Assembly (NCBI GenBank): GCA_025354885.1
Contig: JANXLY010000245.1
Span: 1 to 36,996 of the forward strand
Source of the DNA: Acidobacteriota bacterium
Lineage (GTDB): Bacteria; Acidobacteriota; Terriglobia; Bryobacterales; Bryobacteraceae
Direction: 5' to 3'
Length of the DNA: 36,996 bases
The notes beneath the pieces were generated by a model. The model saw nothing but the letters and a program-made list of their open reading frames with translations. It was not told the DNA's origin and did not search any database. Position numbers and translations under genes: made by a program. This document shows, piece by piece, positions 1-6,942 of this stretch (the first letter of the stretch is position 1; each line of letters starts with the position of its first letter).

Positions 1-326
1 TCTGCCCCAGCAACGATATCAATTGGCCCAGCGAGAAAACCGACCTCATACTCTTTGAGGATCTGATTACGTTCTTGTTCTATGAAGTCCCAGAAGATCG
101 CGTTTGCCTGCTTGTCTGCCTTCCACGCAGCATATGCCGATTCGACGGCGCGTTTGACTGTGGCGTCGTGCTCACCGTCAACCTTCTGAAGCACGTGGCC
201 AACGGCACGCGCCAAGGCAACACCCGCTACCCAATATAGGCGAAACACTTCGGGCCTCGTTTCCTCTTGCAGAAGGTCAAGCGCTGTCCTGCAATCCGCC
301 AAAACATTTTGCGCCTTGAGCGCCAT
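1..326 (-). CDS. hypothetical protein, C-terminus beyond window edge
   Basis: An open frame on the minus strand starts at the ATG complementary to 324-326 and runs off the left edge with no stop, giving about 108 visible codons. The protein begins MALKAQNVLADCRTALDLL and continues through a helical stretch with FRLYWVAGVALARAVGHVL and later FWDFIEQERNQILKEYEVG. It is rich in Leu, Glu and Ala and has no signal peptide or membrane segment. The all-helical look with an ERNQILKEY end resembles HEPN-like small proteins, but that is only an impression and I do not assign a function. It lies just outside the duplicated HTH block and is transcribed away from it. Confidence 0.6.
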   Translation of the reverse strand, partial: MALKAQNVLADCRTALDLLQEETRPEVFRLYWVAGVALARAVGHVLQKVDGEHDATVKRAVESAYAAWKADKQANAIFWDFIEQERNQILKEYEVGFLAGPIDIVAGA

Positions 327-405
327 CTCTCACCCCATGTCCGACAACCGGGTACTGTCTTCTTTCGGCTTTCACCAGCAAGCGCCGTCGATGGTAACCG
401 GCTCG

Positions 406-743
406 CCGCCCACCTTACTAATTATTACCGCCGGTTATGCCGACCGCCGGATCGGTACAAAACGGATCTCTACCCGCTGATTCAACGCGCCCGCTATCCT
501 GCGCGACATTGCCAGGGAGTGGCCCTCGTAATCGGCGTCCTCGAGGCGGCAGATGACCGATGCTGTGGTGCCGATGAGCTTGGCAAGCTGAGTTTGGGTG
601 AGCGCCGCCGCTGTCCTCAATTCTTGGATCTTGCGGGCGCTTTCATCGTTTGCTCGCGCCTCTTCCAGGTAATTCAGCCGGGCGGGCTTGCCTTCGTAGA
701 ACCGGCGGTGAAGGATCTCCACCGCGTCGCTGGCCGGTTTCAC
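406..743. repeat. direct repeat, copy 1 (HTH gene block)
   Basis: About 338 bases match 4681-5017 in the same orientation at roughly 90 percent identity with a few single-base changes and small indels. The block contains almost the whole HTH gene. Its right edge at 743 is sharp: copy 2 continues into the true 5' end of the HTH gene, whereas copy 1 switches directly to integrase sequence. The edge is therefore a recombination breakpoint. Confidence 0.85.
435..743 (-). CDS. XRE-family HTH protein, antitoxin-like, 5' end cut by repeat border
   Basis: This 102-aa protein has a helix-turn-helix of the XRE/Cro type at about residues 41-75 (LTQTQLAKLIGTTASVICRLED), followed by an EIRFVPI C-terminus typical of HigA-like solo antitoxins. 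The only available start is GTG at 743, exactly where the repeat homology ends. The second copy at 4709-5041 has eleven more N-terminal residues (MPEKKDKTVKP) and a strong ribosome binding site, so this copy has lost its native start and leader. The coding frame is otherwise intact. It lies antisense to the first part of the integrase frame. It probably binds DNA and regulates a toxin operon; no toxin partner sits next to it. Whether it is expressed is doubtful. Confidence 0.6.
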   Translation of the reverse strand: MKPASDAVEILHRRFYEGKPARLNYLEEARANDESARKIQELRTAAALTQTQLAKLIGTTASVICRLEDADYEGHSLAMSRRIAGALNQRVEIRFVPIRRSA

Positions 744-2014
744 TGCGCGTTCAACACCCAGGCATCCACGAGCGGACCGATCGCGGCGGAACCTACTGGT
801 TCTTCCGCTATTGGGCCGACGTGCCGCAGCTTGGCGGTCAGGCCAAGGTTGTTCGGAAGTTTCATTTCATCGGCCCCAGCAAGGGCGACGACCGGCTCTC
901 GAAGAAGCAGGCCGAGGTAGAGCGTGACAAGTTTCTCGCGAAGATCAACAAACCTACGATTCAGGAAAAGGTCGCCGATGGTCTGGTCCTCTTCAGCAAA
1001 ATGGTCGAGAAGTACAAGGCGGTGCACGTTCTGGCCGAGGTCGCGGGCCGCTTCGTGTTGGCGAAGCCGACCCGCCTGAAGTACGTGATTCACCTCGAAC
1101 AACGAATCGTCCCGAAGTGGGGCAACCACCGTCTGTGCGAGATCAAGCCGGACGAGGTTCAGCAGTGGCTTCATGAGACCTGTGATTCCTGGCACATGAT
1201 GAACGACCTGCGCGGCATCATGTCGGGCATCTACACGAAAGCCGAGGATTGGGGTTACTGGCCGGAGGGGCGGCGCAACCCGATGTCGCGCGTGAAGATC
1301 GGGGAGAAGTGGAGCGTACGCCCCGAACGCATTCTGAACGAGGACGAGACCGTACGGGTGCTGGCCCGCCTGAGCGATCCCAACCTGCTCGTGGTCGAGA
1401 CTGCCCTCGCCACAGGCGCGCGCATCTCTGAACTATTGGGACTGAAGTGGAAGCACATCGATCTGAAGAGCGGTGTCATCCAGATCGTGCAGCGCAACTG
1501 GCGCGGCGACATCGACGACCCGAAGTCGAAAACGAGCAAGCGACCGCTCACGCTGGGATACCTGGTTGACCGCTACAGTGCGAAGGCGACCGCCGACAAA
1601 GCCAGCTCGGAAATGTGGGTCTTCGCCAGGACCGACGGCAGCGGCCTTCCCCTTTGGGATTCCGGGGTACGGCAAGCACTGAAACGGGCTGCGGTTGCCG
1701 AGGGCTGCGATTTCGCAGGGCTGGGTCCGCACTCCTTCCGCCGCGCCAACATCACCTGGCGGCAGGAAGTTGGCGGTTCGAGTATTGAGGCGTCGAAGAT
1801 CGCCGGGCACAGCACGGTCCGAATGACCGAGGAATACACGAAGATCCAACTCTCCCGCCAGGACGCGCTCACCCGCCTGATTCAGGATCGACTGGCGAGC
1901 GCAGGCGAGAAACTCTCGGGCGAGGCCGATAGCGGCAGCGAGGTCCCGGAGCCACCGGCTTCGAAGTTAGCCAGCCTGGACTACACCGTTGGTGGCATCC
2001 AAACGATCCAGTAG
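650..2014 (+). CDS. tyrosine recombinase (phage-type integrase), chimeric N-terminus
   Basis: The protein has a SAM-like N-terminal core-binding region (from about codon 90) and a C-terminal catalytic domain. Visible active-site residues are the first Arg in TGARISELLGL, HSFRR (HxxR), AGHSTVRMTEEY, and the nucleophile Tyr encoded at 1835-1837. It would cut and rejoin DNA at att sites, and two tRNA-Ala fragments in this window are candidate targets. Recognisable integrase sequence begins only after 743 (HPGIHERTDRGGTYWFFRYW). The first 31 or so codons from the ATG at 650 are antisense HTH-gene sequence, and no ATG occurs between 744 and 1003. The native start has therefore been replaced by the repeat, and the given start is simply the first ATG of the open frame. 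The catalytic part looks intact; expression is uncertain. Confidence 0.75.
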   Translation: MLAPLPGNSAGRACLRRTGGEGSPPRRWPVSLRVQHPGIHERTDRGGTYWFFRYWADVPQLGGQAKVVRKFHFIGPSKGDDRLSKKQAEVERDKFLAKINKPTIQEKVADGLVLFSKMVEKYKAVHVLAEVAGRFVLAKPTRLKYVIHLEQRIVPKWGNHRLCEIKPDEVQQWLHETCDSWHMMNDLRGIMSGIYTKAEDWGYWPEGRRNPMSRVKIGEKWSVRPERILNEDETVRVLARLSDPNLLVVETALATGARISELLGLKWKHIDLKSGVIQIVQRNWRGDIDDPKSKTSKRPLTLGYLVDRYSAKATADKASSEMWVFARTDGSGLPLWDSGVRQALKRAAVAEGCDFAGLGPHSFRRANITWRQEVGGSSIEASKIAGHSTVRMTEEYTKIQLSRQDALTRLIQDRLASAGEKLSGEADSGSEVPEPPASKLASLDYTVGGIQTIQ

Positions 2015-2307
2015 GCTTGCAGGCCGGTAGAATACCCCATTCTGATTCAGCGTCGGCCTTGCCTTCGCCAAGAACCAAGGGTACGTTTTTTTGAGTCCGT
2101 TTTCGCGGCCTCGAACGTGCTGCTGAACTCCCGCTAGAGTATTGAATTGAAAAGGATTCTCCCGAGCACCTCTTGAACAATGAAACACGACAGAGTCCGT
2201 AAGCATCTAAAGAATATGGCAACAGAATACGCATCCGATGTTTTGGGGAACAAAAGGGGCTGCGGCGTTGTATCATGATTGAACTAGTAAGGAAATAGAG
2301 AACGAAG

Positions 2308-2493
2308 ATGCCCACAGATCTGCAAAAATTGATTGACGCCGCTCGGCTGAGGGAATTTTCTGCTTCAGAGCGAGAAGAGCAGCGGCGCAGTTTCGCATAC
2401 GGAAACACGAAGATTGAGAACCCTCGGATCACTCGTGAGACCATTGACCGGCAAGCTGAGCTTTTGACCGCTCGGAATACTGTTGGCCGGTGA
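2308..2493 (+). CDS. small antitoxin partner of Fic protein
   Basis: A 61-aa charged helical protein directly precedes fic, and its TGA stop overlaps the GTG start of fic (GTGA at 2490-2493), so the two are translationally coupled. Residues RRSFAYGNTKIENPRITRE resemble the inhibitory helix of Fic antitoxins, whose consensus is [S/T]xxxE[G/N]. The E-N pair is present, but the position four before Glu is Asn rather than Ser or Thr, with a Thr three before. Such a helix normally inserts a Glu beside the Fic ATP site and blocks it. The role as antitoxin is inferred from the gene order and this motif. The 293 bases between the integrase stop and this gene show no other coding sequence, only a short T run near 2085. 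Confidence 0.65.
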   Translation: MPTDLQKLIDAARLREFSASEREEQRRSFAYGNTKIENPRITRETIDRQAELLTARNTVGR

Positions 2494-3170
2494 GTGAAGA
2501 CCAAACACGCCATAGCCTTGCTCGGGACGTCGAGCTAATTTCCGACCCGGATCTCCTCGCCGAACGGGAGGCCCTAAACGGACTCCGTCAGTACGATGCT
2601 GTTCTCGAGATGGTGGAGTACTTCCAGCATCCGGAGAGACCATTCCGCTTCCGTCCTTCTCAGCTAATGCATCTGCATCGGATTGCGCTGGAGGGGATCA
2701 GTTCGTATGCGGGGAATTTTCGGCCGGCAGGAATTGAAATCGGCGGGAGCCGCCACGAGCCAGCCGGAGCCCACCAGGTACCCGAACTGGTTGAGGATCT
2801 CTGCGAATACATCAATACCAACTGGGCCACCAGGACAGCGACTCATTTGGCTGCGTATGTTCTGTGGAGACTCAACTGGATACATCCGTTTACCGACGGC
2901 AACGGACGGACCTCCCGGGCCGCGTCCTATCTGGTCCTTTGCTGCAAGATCGGAGCGGTATTGCCAGGCAAGAAAACCATTCCCGATCAGATTGCGGAGA
3001 ACAAGCAGCCGTATTACCAAGCTCTCGAGGCGGCAGACGAGGCCCTCCGCCAAGGCCACCTTGATTTGACGAAGACCGAAGAGATGATCTCGATGATGCT
3101 TGCGCGGCAGTTGTATGCGGTCCACACGGATGCCACAGGTATGACGCGCGTCGAACCTGAGTCGAACTGA
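2490..3170 (+). CDS. fic: Fic family AMP-transferase-like toxin
   Basis: This 226-aa protein has the Fic core motif HPFTDGNGRTSR at about residues 131-142, a perfect match to HPFx[D/E]GNGRxxR. Fic enzymes transfer AMP (or another nucleotide part) from ATP to a hydroxyl side chain of a target protein. The His is the general base and the Asp binds magnesium. The N-terminal helix region (ELISDPDLLAEREALNGL) and the flap before the core (YAGNFRPAGIEIGGSRHEP) are normal for the family. There is no membrane segment or secretion signal, so it should act in the cytoplasm. The GTG start overlaps the stop of the upstream small protein, and no separate ribosome binding site is seen, as expected for coupling. 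All active-site residues are present, so it looks functional. The target is unknown. Confidence 0.9.
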   Translation: MSEDQTRHSLARDVELISDPDLLAEREALNGLRQYDAVLEMVEYFQHPERPFRFRPSQLMHLHRIALEGISSYAGNFRPAGIEIGGSRHEPAGAHQVPELVEDLCEYINTNWATRTATHLAAYVLWRLNWIHPFTDGNGRTSRAASYLVLCCKIGAVLPGKKTIPDQIAENKQPYYQALEAADEALRQGHLDLTKTEEMISMMLARQLYAVHTDATGMTRVEPESN

Positions 3171-3276
3171 AACGCCAAGAGCACCTTCCCGCCGCGCGCG
3201 AAATCCTCACGCTGCGCGAGGCGTGCTTCGCCCTCACTGGTCACACCGCGGGCATCTTCCTTATAGGGAAACCAAA

Positions 3277-3300
3277 TGTTGTCTGTTCCAGAAGACAACA
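3277..3300. other. inverted repeat / hairpin in element end, copy A
   Basis: The arms TGTTGTCT and AGACAACA pair perfectly over 8 bp around an 8-base loop. The matching site in copy B has longer arms. No T run follows, so a binding site for a recombination protein is as likely as a terminator. Confidence 0.5.
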
Positions 3301-3494
3301 AATCACAACAGCCGGCAACCGGGCGCGCAAACGTGAAGGCACGCGGGGGTCCCGCCTCTGGTGTGGAATCCGGAGTCCGGGCGGAGTCCAGACCTGAAAA
3401 AATGCCCTCCGTGGCGTCCACCGGCGTCCAAATCGTGTTACGCTAAGTCTTGTGTTTCTGGTGTTTCCGCCTCTAAGTCATTGATATTTCTTAA

Positions 3495-3539
3495 ATGGCA
3501 TGGAAGAGGTCATCGGTTCGAACCCGATCAGGTCCACCA
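3495..3539 (+). other. tRNA-Ala(GGC) 3' fragment, putative att site A
   Basis: These 45 bases equal tRNA positions 32-76. They include anticodon GGC (3497-3499), the 3' strand of the anticodon stem (GGAAG), variable loop AGGTC, a perfect five-pair T stem ATCGG/CCGAT around TTCGAAC, the 3' acceptor strand CAGGTCC, discriminator A and encoded CCA. The 5' half is missing: upstream is TTGATATTTCTTAA, with no D arm and no 5' acceptor. It is therefore not a functional tRNA but the fragment left at the far end of an element that integrated into a tRNA-Ala gene. Confidence 0.8.
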
Positions 3540-3835
3540 AAACAAAGTCCAACAAGACATAGACTTACGAACATGCTTTCGCGCTTCGACGACGCGGAAG
3601 AGGTCACCCGGAGTCCATTTGGATTCCAAACTCGCAGACATTTGGACTCCAACCAGCGGCTCTAGCGTAATGGTCGGGAAGACGGTGCCAAGGGTACCCG
3701 AACGACAATAGCGTGTCACTGAGCCATGGTGGTCATATAGCAACATTGAACATGCCATAGGTGACGCTCGTCGGTCGGGGATGCGCCCCGAAACGCCCGG
3801 GTGAACCGCGACGATTTGCGATAATCTTCGGCGTT

Positions 3836-4618
3836 ATGCGGCTTTTCATTTCATTGGCGATTGCGGCAGGAGCAGCCTACGCCTTCAGTTTCGCCATTGA
3901 TCTCCTGATTGGCGGCTTGATTGGAGTCTATCCGAATACGGTGTTTCTTCCCGTCGTTACATGGTCCGTCATTTCAGGCGTGCTCTTGCTGGCTGCCCGC
4001 GCCGTTGTTGCGGGCAGGCTGCGCTGGCTGTCCCTCCCTTACGTCTTGTTTGGAACCCTCGCCGTTCTTGGCGCGCTGGCTAGTACGCATCTCTATAGCC
4101 TTGGCGTTGCGGGCTTGCTGTACGTTCAGGCTCTCCTGATTTGGAAAAGCCAGCCAGCAAAAGACCTCGACGCAAAAGGCCCGGTACATGCGAGTTTTCC
4201 AATCGGATCTTGCCATCTCGATGCACCCGTTGATAGTGTCGCCGGCTTGCGGGAGTTCTCCTCGAATGAATATGCCATCATGGGACGCCAATTTCAGGGG
4301 GAGATAAACTATAATGCCCCACCGGTTGAGTTCCTGGGCAAGCAGTGGTCTCTCATGGTTGGGGCCGTCAATGGCACGATTTATAAAATCGCGCTGTTTC
4401 TGGAGGCGCAAAGCAAGGCCGAAGCCAATCCGGTTGCAATGGCAACGCTTCAATATTGCACCAAGATGCTTGGCAAGCCAGCCTCCCAGAATACGGGTCT
4501 GTTCGTATGGGACACTTCGGACGGGAATACGATCCTGCAAACTGCGGAGACCCCTTATGGACTGGCCATCAATCTGTTTCTAACGTCGCGGTCCGTGCAG
4601 GATTTGAGGCGACTTTAG
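3836..4618 (+). CDS. membrane protein of unknown function, cargo between att sites
   Basis: This 260-aa protein starts at the ATG at 3836 (MRLFISLAIAAGAAYAF). The frame is open 75 bases further up, but that part is Arg/Pro-rich and unlike a protein start. It has four hydrophobic segments, at about residues 2-30, 37-60, 65-85 and 88-104, then a soluble domain of about 150 residues containing the FSSNEYAIMG and VGAVNGTIYKIALFLEA stretches. I recognise no family. The soluble part has alternating hydrophobic strands and probably faces the cytoplasm or periplasm. It is the only non-toxin gene between the two tRNA fragments and thus likely cargo of a small integrated element. It could be an immunity or defence-type membrane protein, but nothing in the sequence proves that. 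Confidence 0.7.
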   Translation: MRLFISLAIAAGAAYAFSFAIDLLIGGLIGVYPNTVFLPVVTWSVISGVLLLAARAVVAGRLRWLSLPYVLFGTLAVLGALASTHLYSLGVAGLLYVQALLIWKSQPAKDLDAKGPVHASFPIGSCHLDAPVDSVAGLREFSSNEYAIMGRQFQGEINYNAPPVEFLGKQWSLMVGAVNGTIYKIALFLEAQSKAEANPVAMATLQYCTKMLGKPASQNTGLFVWDTSDGNTILQTAETPYGLAINLFLTSRSVQDLRRL

Positions 4619-4680
4619 GCCCTGAACAACGACCAGCGGGAGTGAACTGCGCAGGGATGGTACTGCGCGCGGTCGGGAAG

Positions 4681-5017
4681 CCGCCCATCTTACTAATTAC
4701 TGCCGTGGCTATGCCGAACGCCGGATCGGTACAAAACGGATCTCTACCCGCTGATTCAACGCCGCTGCGATCCTGCGCAACATTGCAAGCGAGTGGCCCT
4801 CTTAATCTGCATCCTCTTGGCGGCAGATGACCGATGCGGTGGTGCCGATGAGATTGGCAAGCTGAGTTTGGGTGAGCGCCGCCGCTGTCCTCAATTCTTG
4901 GATCTTGCGGGCGCTTTCATCGTTTGCTCGCGCCTCTTCCAGGTTCTTCAGCCGGGCGGGCTTGCCTTCGTAGAACCGGCGGTGAAGGATCTCCACCGCG
5001 TCGCTGGCCGGTTTCAC
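4681..5017. repeat. direct repeat, copy 2 (HTH gene block)
   Basis: This is the partner of 406-743, in the same orientation. Here the block continues naturally into the 5' end of the HTH gene and its ribosome binding site. This copy is therefore probably the original context and copy 1 the transposed or rearranged one. Confidence 0.85.
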
Positions 5018-5041
5018 CGTCTTGTCCTTTTTTTCTGGCAT
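4709..5041 (-). pseudogene. XRE-family HTH protein with internal stop
   Basis: The gene starts at the ATG complementary to 5039-5041, with AAGGAGG seven bases upstream (an ideal Shine-Dalgarno). It encodes the same HTH protein as 435-743. After EDAD, the Tyr codon of copy 1 (TAC) is TAA here (4802-4804). The frame then continues EGHSLAMLRRIAAALNQRV to a normal stop at 4709, almost residue for residue like copy 1. Translation would give a 79-aa product that keeps the HTH but loses the last 31 residues. It is third in a minus-strand operon after dinJ and yafQ, 27 bases behind yafQ. A stop-codon suppression role is unlikely; simple decay after duplication is the best reading. Confidence 0.75.
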
Positions 5042-5068
5042 GGTCAAGCCTCCTTGTAATCCCGCACC

Positions 5069-5353
5069 TCAGTCGAATAGTTCGCTATGTGAACCCAGCC
5101 GTGCCAGACGTAGGGTGTCGGCATCGTGCTTACTGTAAATAAGCAGCAGGTCGGGCTTGATGTGGCATTCGCGGTAGCTCGCCCAGTCGCCGCTCAACCC
5201 GTGGTCGCGGTTTTTGTTTGGTAAGACTTGATCGGATGCCAGTCGGGTAACGACGGTTGACACAAGCGAATCCAAATCATTGCGGTGGCGCGGCGAGGCT
5301 TTCGCACGGTTGAAGTCACGCTTGAATGCCGAGGAACGTTCAATCGTCCTCAT
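5069..5353 (-). CDS. yafQ: YafQ-type mRNA interferase toxin
   Basis: This 94-aa protein belongs to the RelE/ParE superfamily, YafQ branch. YafQ cuts mRNA on the ribosome. The catalytic residues known from E. coli YafQ can be found: His in DHGLSGDW, His and Asp in CHIKPD, and His and Phe in GSHSELF. The Trp after the Asp is Leu here. The start ATG lies inside the end of dinJ (14-base overlap), the usual arrangement for antitoxin-first operons. Length is normal for the family (about 92 aa). The toxin appears intact and should be controlled by the upstream antitoxin and its operator at 5640-5666. Confidence 0.9.
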   Translation of the reverse strand: MRTIERSSAFKRDFNRAKASPRHRNDLDSLVSTVVTRLASDQVLPNKNRDHGLSGDWASYRECHIKPDLLLIYSKHDADTLRLARLGSHSELFD

Positions 5354-5606
5354 TCAAATCCGCCATTAGTGCAGCCGTACTGGTGAAGCGCTTGCCTTTC
5401 CCCGCCTCAAGTTCGGCAATCGCCTTGCGTGTAGTCGCATTCGGCACCTTCACATCGAAGGGTAAACGACGCTCATCCACGACACGCAACATGAGCAGGC
5501 GAATAGCGTCCGAGATGGACAGTCCCATTGCGGCGAGAGCATCACTGGCGCGTTTCTTGGTAGCGCTGTCGATGCGAGCACGAACGTAGGTATCCGCAGT
5601 CTTCAT
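5340..5606 (-). CDS. dinJ: DinJ/RelB-type antitoxin
   Basis: This 88-aa protein starts at the ATG complementary to 5604-5606 (MKTADTYVRARIDSATKK), with GGGAGGCC a few bases upstream. A longer frame exists upstream but would run through the promoter and operator. The N-terminal ribbon-helix-helix (TYVRARIDSATKKRASDAL, then GLSISDAIRLLMLRVV) binds DNA as a dimer. The C-terminal part (KAIAELEAGKGKRF to LNEDD) would wrap the YafQ toxin. It overlaps yafQ by 14 bases. The RelB/DinJ fold assignment is firm. The operator lies 34 bases upstream. Confidence 0.9.
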   Translation of the reverse strand: MKTADTYVRARIDSATKKRASDALAAMGLSISDAIRLLMLRVVDERRLPFDVKVPNATTRKAIAELEAGKGKRFTSTAALMADLNEDD

Positions 5607-5639
5607 GTTAGGCCTCCCTCGCATTCGATCCTCATGTCT

Positions 5640-5666
5640 CATTGTAGTCGCATTGCGACTACAATG
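5640..5666 (-). promoter_or_regulatory. dinJ-yafQ promoter with perfect palindromic operator
   Basis: A 27-base sequence has 13-bp perfect arms (CATTGTAGTCGCA and TGCGACTACAATG) around one central base. On the minus strand it overlaps a sigma-70-like promoter: TTTACA (just upstream), an 18-base spacer, then TACAAT, which is part of the right arm. An antitoxin dimer bound here would cover both spacer and -10 box. The distance to the dinJ start is 34 bases. That is the expected layout for autorepression by a DinJ/YafQ complex. Confidence 0.75.
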
Positions 5667-5764
5667 TAAATCACCCTCACTTTCTACCGGATCGCTCGCA
5701 GCCCGCGTCGAGAGAGTACGCGACTCCCAGCCTCAGCTGGGCATCCTCCTTATACGGAAATCTT

Positions 5765-5790
5765 TTGTTGTCTGCTCCAGCAGACAACAA
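5765..5790. other. inverted repeat / hairpin in element end, copy B
   Basis: Perfect 11-bp arms TTGTTGTCTGC and GCAGACAACAA flank the loop TCCA. This is the better-preserved form of the site at 3277-3300. Conservation of the arms but not of the neighbouring bases suggests the structure matters. Confidence 0.6.
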
Positions 5791-5977
5791 TCACCACAGC
5801 CTGCAACCGCGCGCGTGAAAGCACGATGGGTGCCAGTCCCAGGTGTGGTGTCCTGGAGTCCGTGCGGAGTCCAATCGCCCAAAAGTGCCTCCGTGGTGTC
5901 CACCGGCGTCCAAAGTTCCGAGTGCTAAGCCTTGTGTTTTCAGTAAACGATGCCTGTAGGTGGTTGATATTTCTTAA

Positions 5978-6022
5978 ATGGCATGGAAGAGGTCATCGGT
6001 TCGAACCCGATCAGGTCCACCA
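5978..6022 (+). other. tRNA-Ala(GGC) 3' fragment, putative att site B
   Basis: This is identical base for base to the fragment at 3495-3539, including the CCA end and the 14 bases before it. It again lacks the 5' half of the tRNA. Fragment A and fragment B point the same way, so the intact tRNA-Ala gene should lie to the left of this window, with two elements stacked behind it. Confidence 0.8.
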
Positions 6023-6051
6023 AAAAAACCCAACAAAGCATAGAGTTACGG

Positions 6052-6309
6052 AAATACTGGCGGCCTTCGATAACTCGGAAGAGCGTGAGCCGTTCGGTCG
6101 AGTCCGTCTAATTGACTGCCTGGTCGAAACACTTGTTGCGTCAAAATTGCCCTGAACTGGTGCCCCCGTGTGGTTAACAGGCCTGTGCGTAAACCACTGT
6201 CTTTTCAGGCAGATGCAATTGCGCAAAAACGCTTCGCGTGGAATTGATTTTGGGCCGGTAAATTCCGGGTGACGTCGAACGGCTCGCGAGCCTCACAAAT
6301 GGTGGCAGA
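6052..6309. other. gene-free stretch right of att B
   Basis: The first 60 bases still resemble the sequence after att A (TTACGRAMAT, CTTCGA, GGAAGAG). After that I see no gene, RNA or repeat. An open frame on the minus strand here runs antisense through the tRNA fragment and is not supported. Confidence 0.4.
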
Positions 6310-6912
6310 CTACTCCCTGGTGACAGCGTACTCCGTTTGATCGAGTGCCCCTTTCAGCCACTTGGGGCAGGGAGACTTTCGGAAGATGACAACGCCGTTC
6401 CGGGCCGACAAGACAAGTTGCGTCGGTCCGCCGGGAGTCGTGTTGTCATAGACGCTGAGGTCGTCAACCTCGTGTATCGCGCGGGGAAGATTCGTCAGGC
6501 TGGCTCGGTGAATTCTCTGCAATTGTTCGGCTGGCGCAGAATGCCCCCCGGCTCGTGCCCGGTCTGTCACGCGCTTGAGATTCTGGCTGAAATCGTCCAG
6601 CGCTATGTACAGCATATGAAGCTCAAAACCTTGGACCCGCGCTTGATCCATTTGGCGAAAAGTGATATCGCTTCGGAGTGTGGTTTCGATCGCGAAGCTG
6701 ATGCCCCGCCGGATGTGGTCTTCTACGAACTGCTCGAATTCCCGGTTGACGGCGGCGCGCGTTTCGAGAGAAATGCCCTGGTACGATCCACCGTTGAGTT
6801 GGGCGCTGCGGTCGTCGGCATTGAAATAGGCAACCTCGAAACCGTGAACCGGAAAGAGAACGGATTTACCGCTGCCCGGAGGGCCGGCAACAACAATCAT
6901 TCTGGGGCGCAT
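6310..6912 (-). CDS. zeta-toxin-like P-loop kinase
   Basis: This 200-aa P-loop protein has Walker A GPPGSGKS near residues 10-17, an acidic NADDRSAQ stretch after strand 2, and FAIETTLRSD, which matches the ETT motif found in zeta toxins and related predicted kinases. Zeta toxins phosphorylate UDP-N-acetylglucosamine and so block wall synthesis. Members of this wider branch may use other substrates. I choose the ATG at 6912; a TTG one codon earlier is also open. A 73-aa protein ends 27 bases upstream and is the likely partner. No signal peptide or membrane part is seen. Assignment to the zeta-like group is fairly firm; the substrate is not known. Confidence 0.8.
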   Translation of the reverse strand: MRPRMIVVAGPPGSGKSVLFPVHGFEVAYFNADDRSAQLNGGSYQGISLETRAAVNREFEQFVEDHIRRGISFAIETTLRSDITFRQMDQARVQGFELHMLYIALDDFSQNLKRVTDRARAGGHSAPAEQLQRIHRASLTNLPRAIHEVDDLSVYDNTTPGGPTQLVLSARNGVVIFRKSPCPKWLKGALDQTEYAVTRE

Positions 6913-6942
6913 CAAAAGTGGGGAGTCTCAGGCCTGCGTAAA

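Larger units (their letters stand above)
3250..3570. repeat. end-of-element repeat, copy A
   Basis: About 320 bases match 5739-6051 in the same orientation. The copies share a leader with a GTTGTCT hairpin, a GTGGYGTCCACCGGCGTCCAAA stretch (at 3411-3431 and 5907-5926 in the two copies), a 59-base block that is identical in both (3481-3539 and 5964-6022), and a similar AAC/CATAGASTTACG tail. Identity is moderate in the first 230 bases and perfect in the tRNA-derived part. This 590-base stretch from 3171 to 3760 holds no gene that I can support. Confidence 0.8.
5739..6051. repeat. end-of-element repeat, copy B
   Basis: This is the partner of 3250-3570. Together with copy A it brackets the 2.4-kb segment that carries the membrane protein, the HTH pseudogene and dinJ-yafQ. 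It occupies most of the gene-free stretch 5607-6309. Confidence 0.8.

Noticed and set aside
3495..3539. A complete tRNA gene
   Set aside because: Only positions 32-76 are present; the 5' acceptor strand and D arm are missing here and at 5978-6022.
6011..6226. A 71-codon minus-strand frame
   Set aside because: It passes antisense through the tRNA fragment and has no ribosome binding site.
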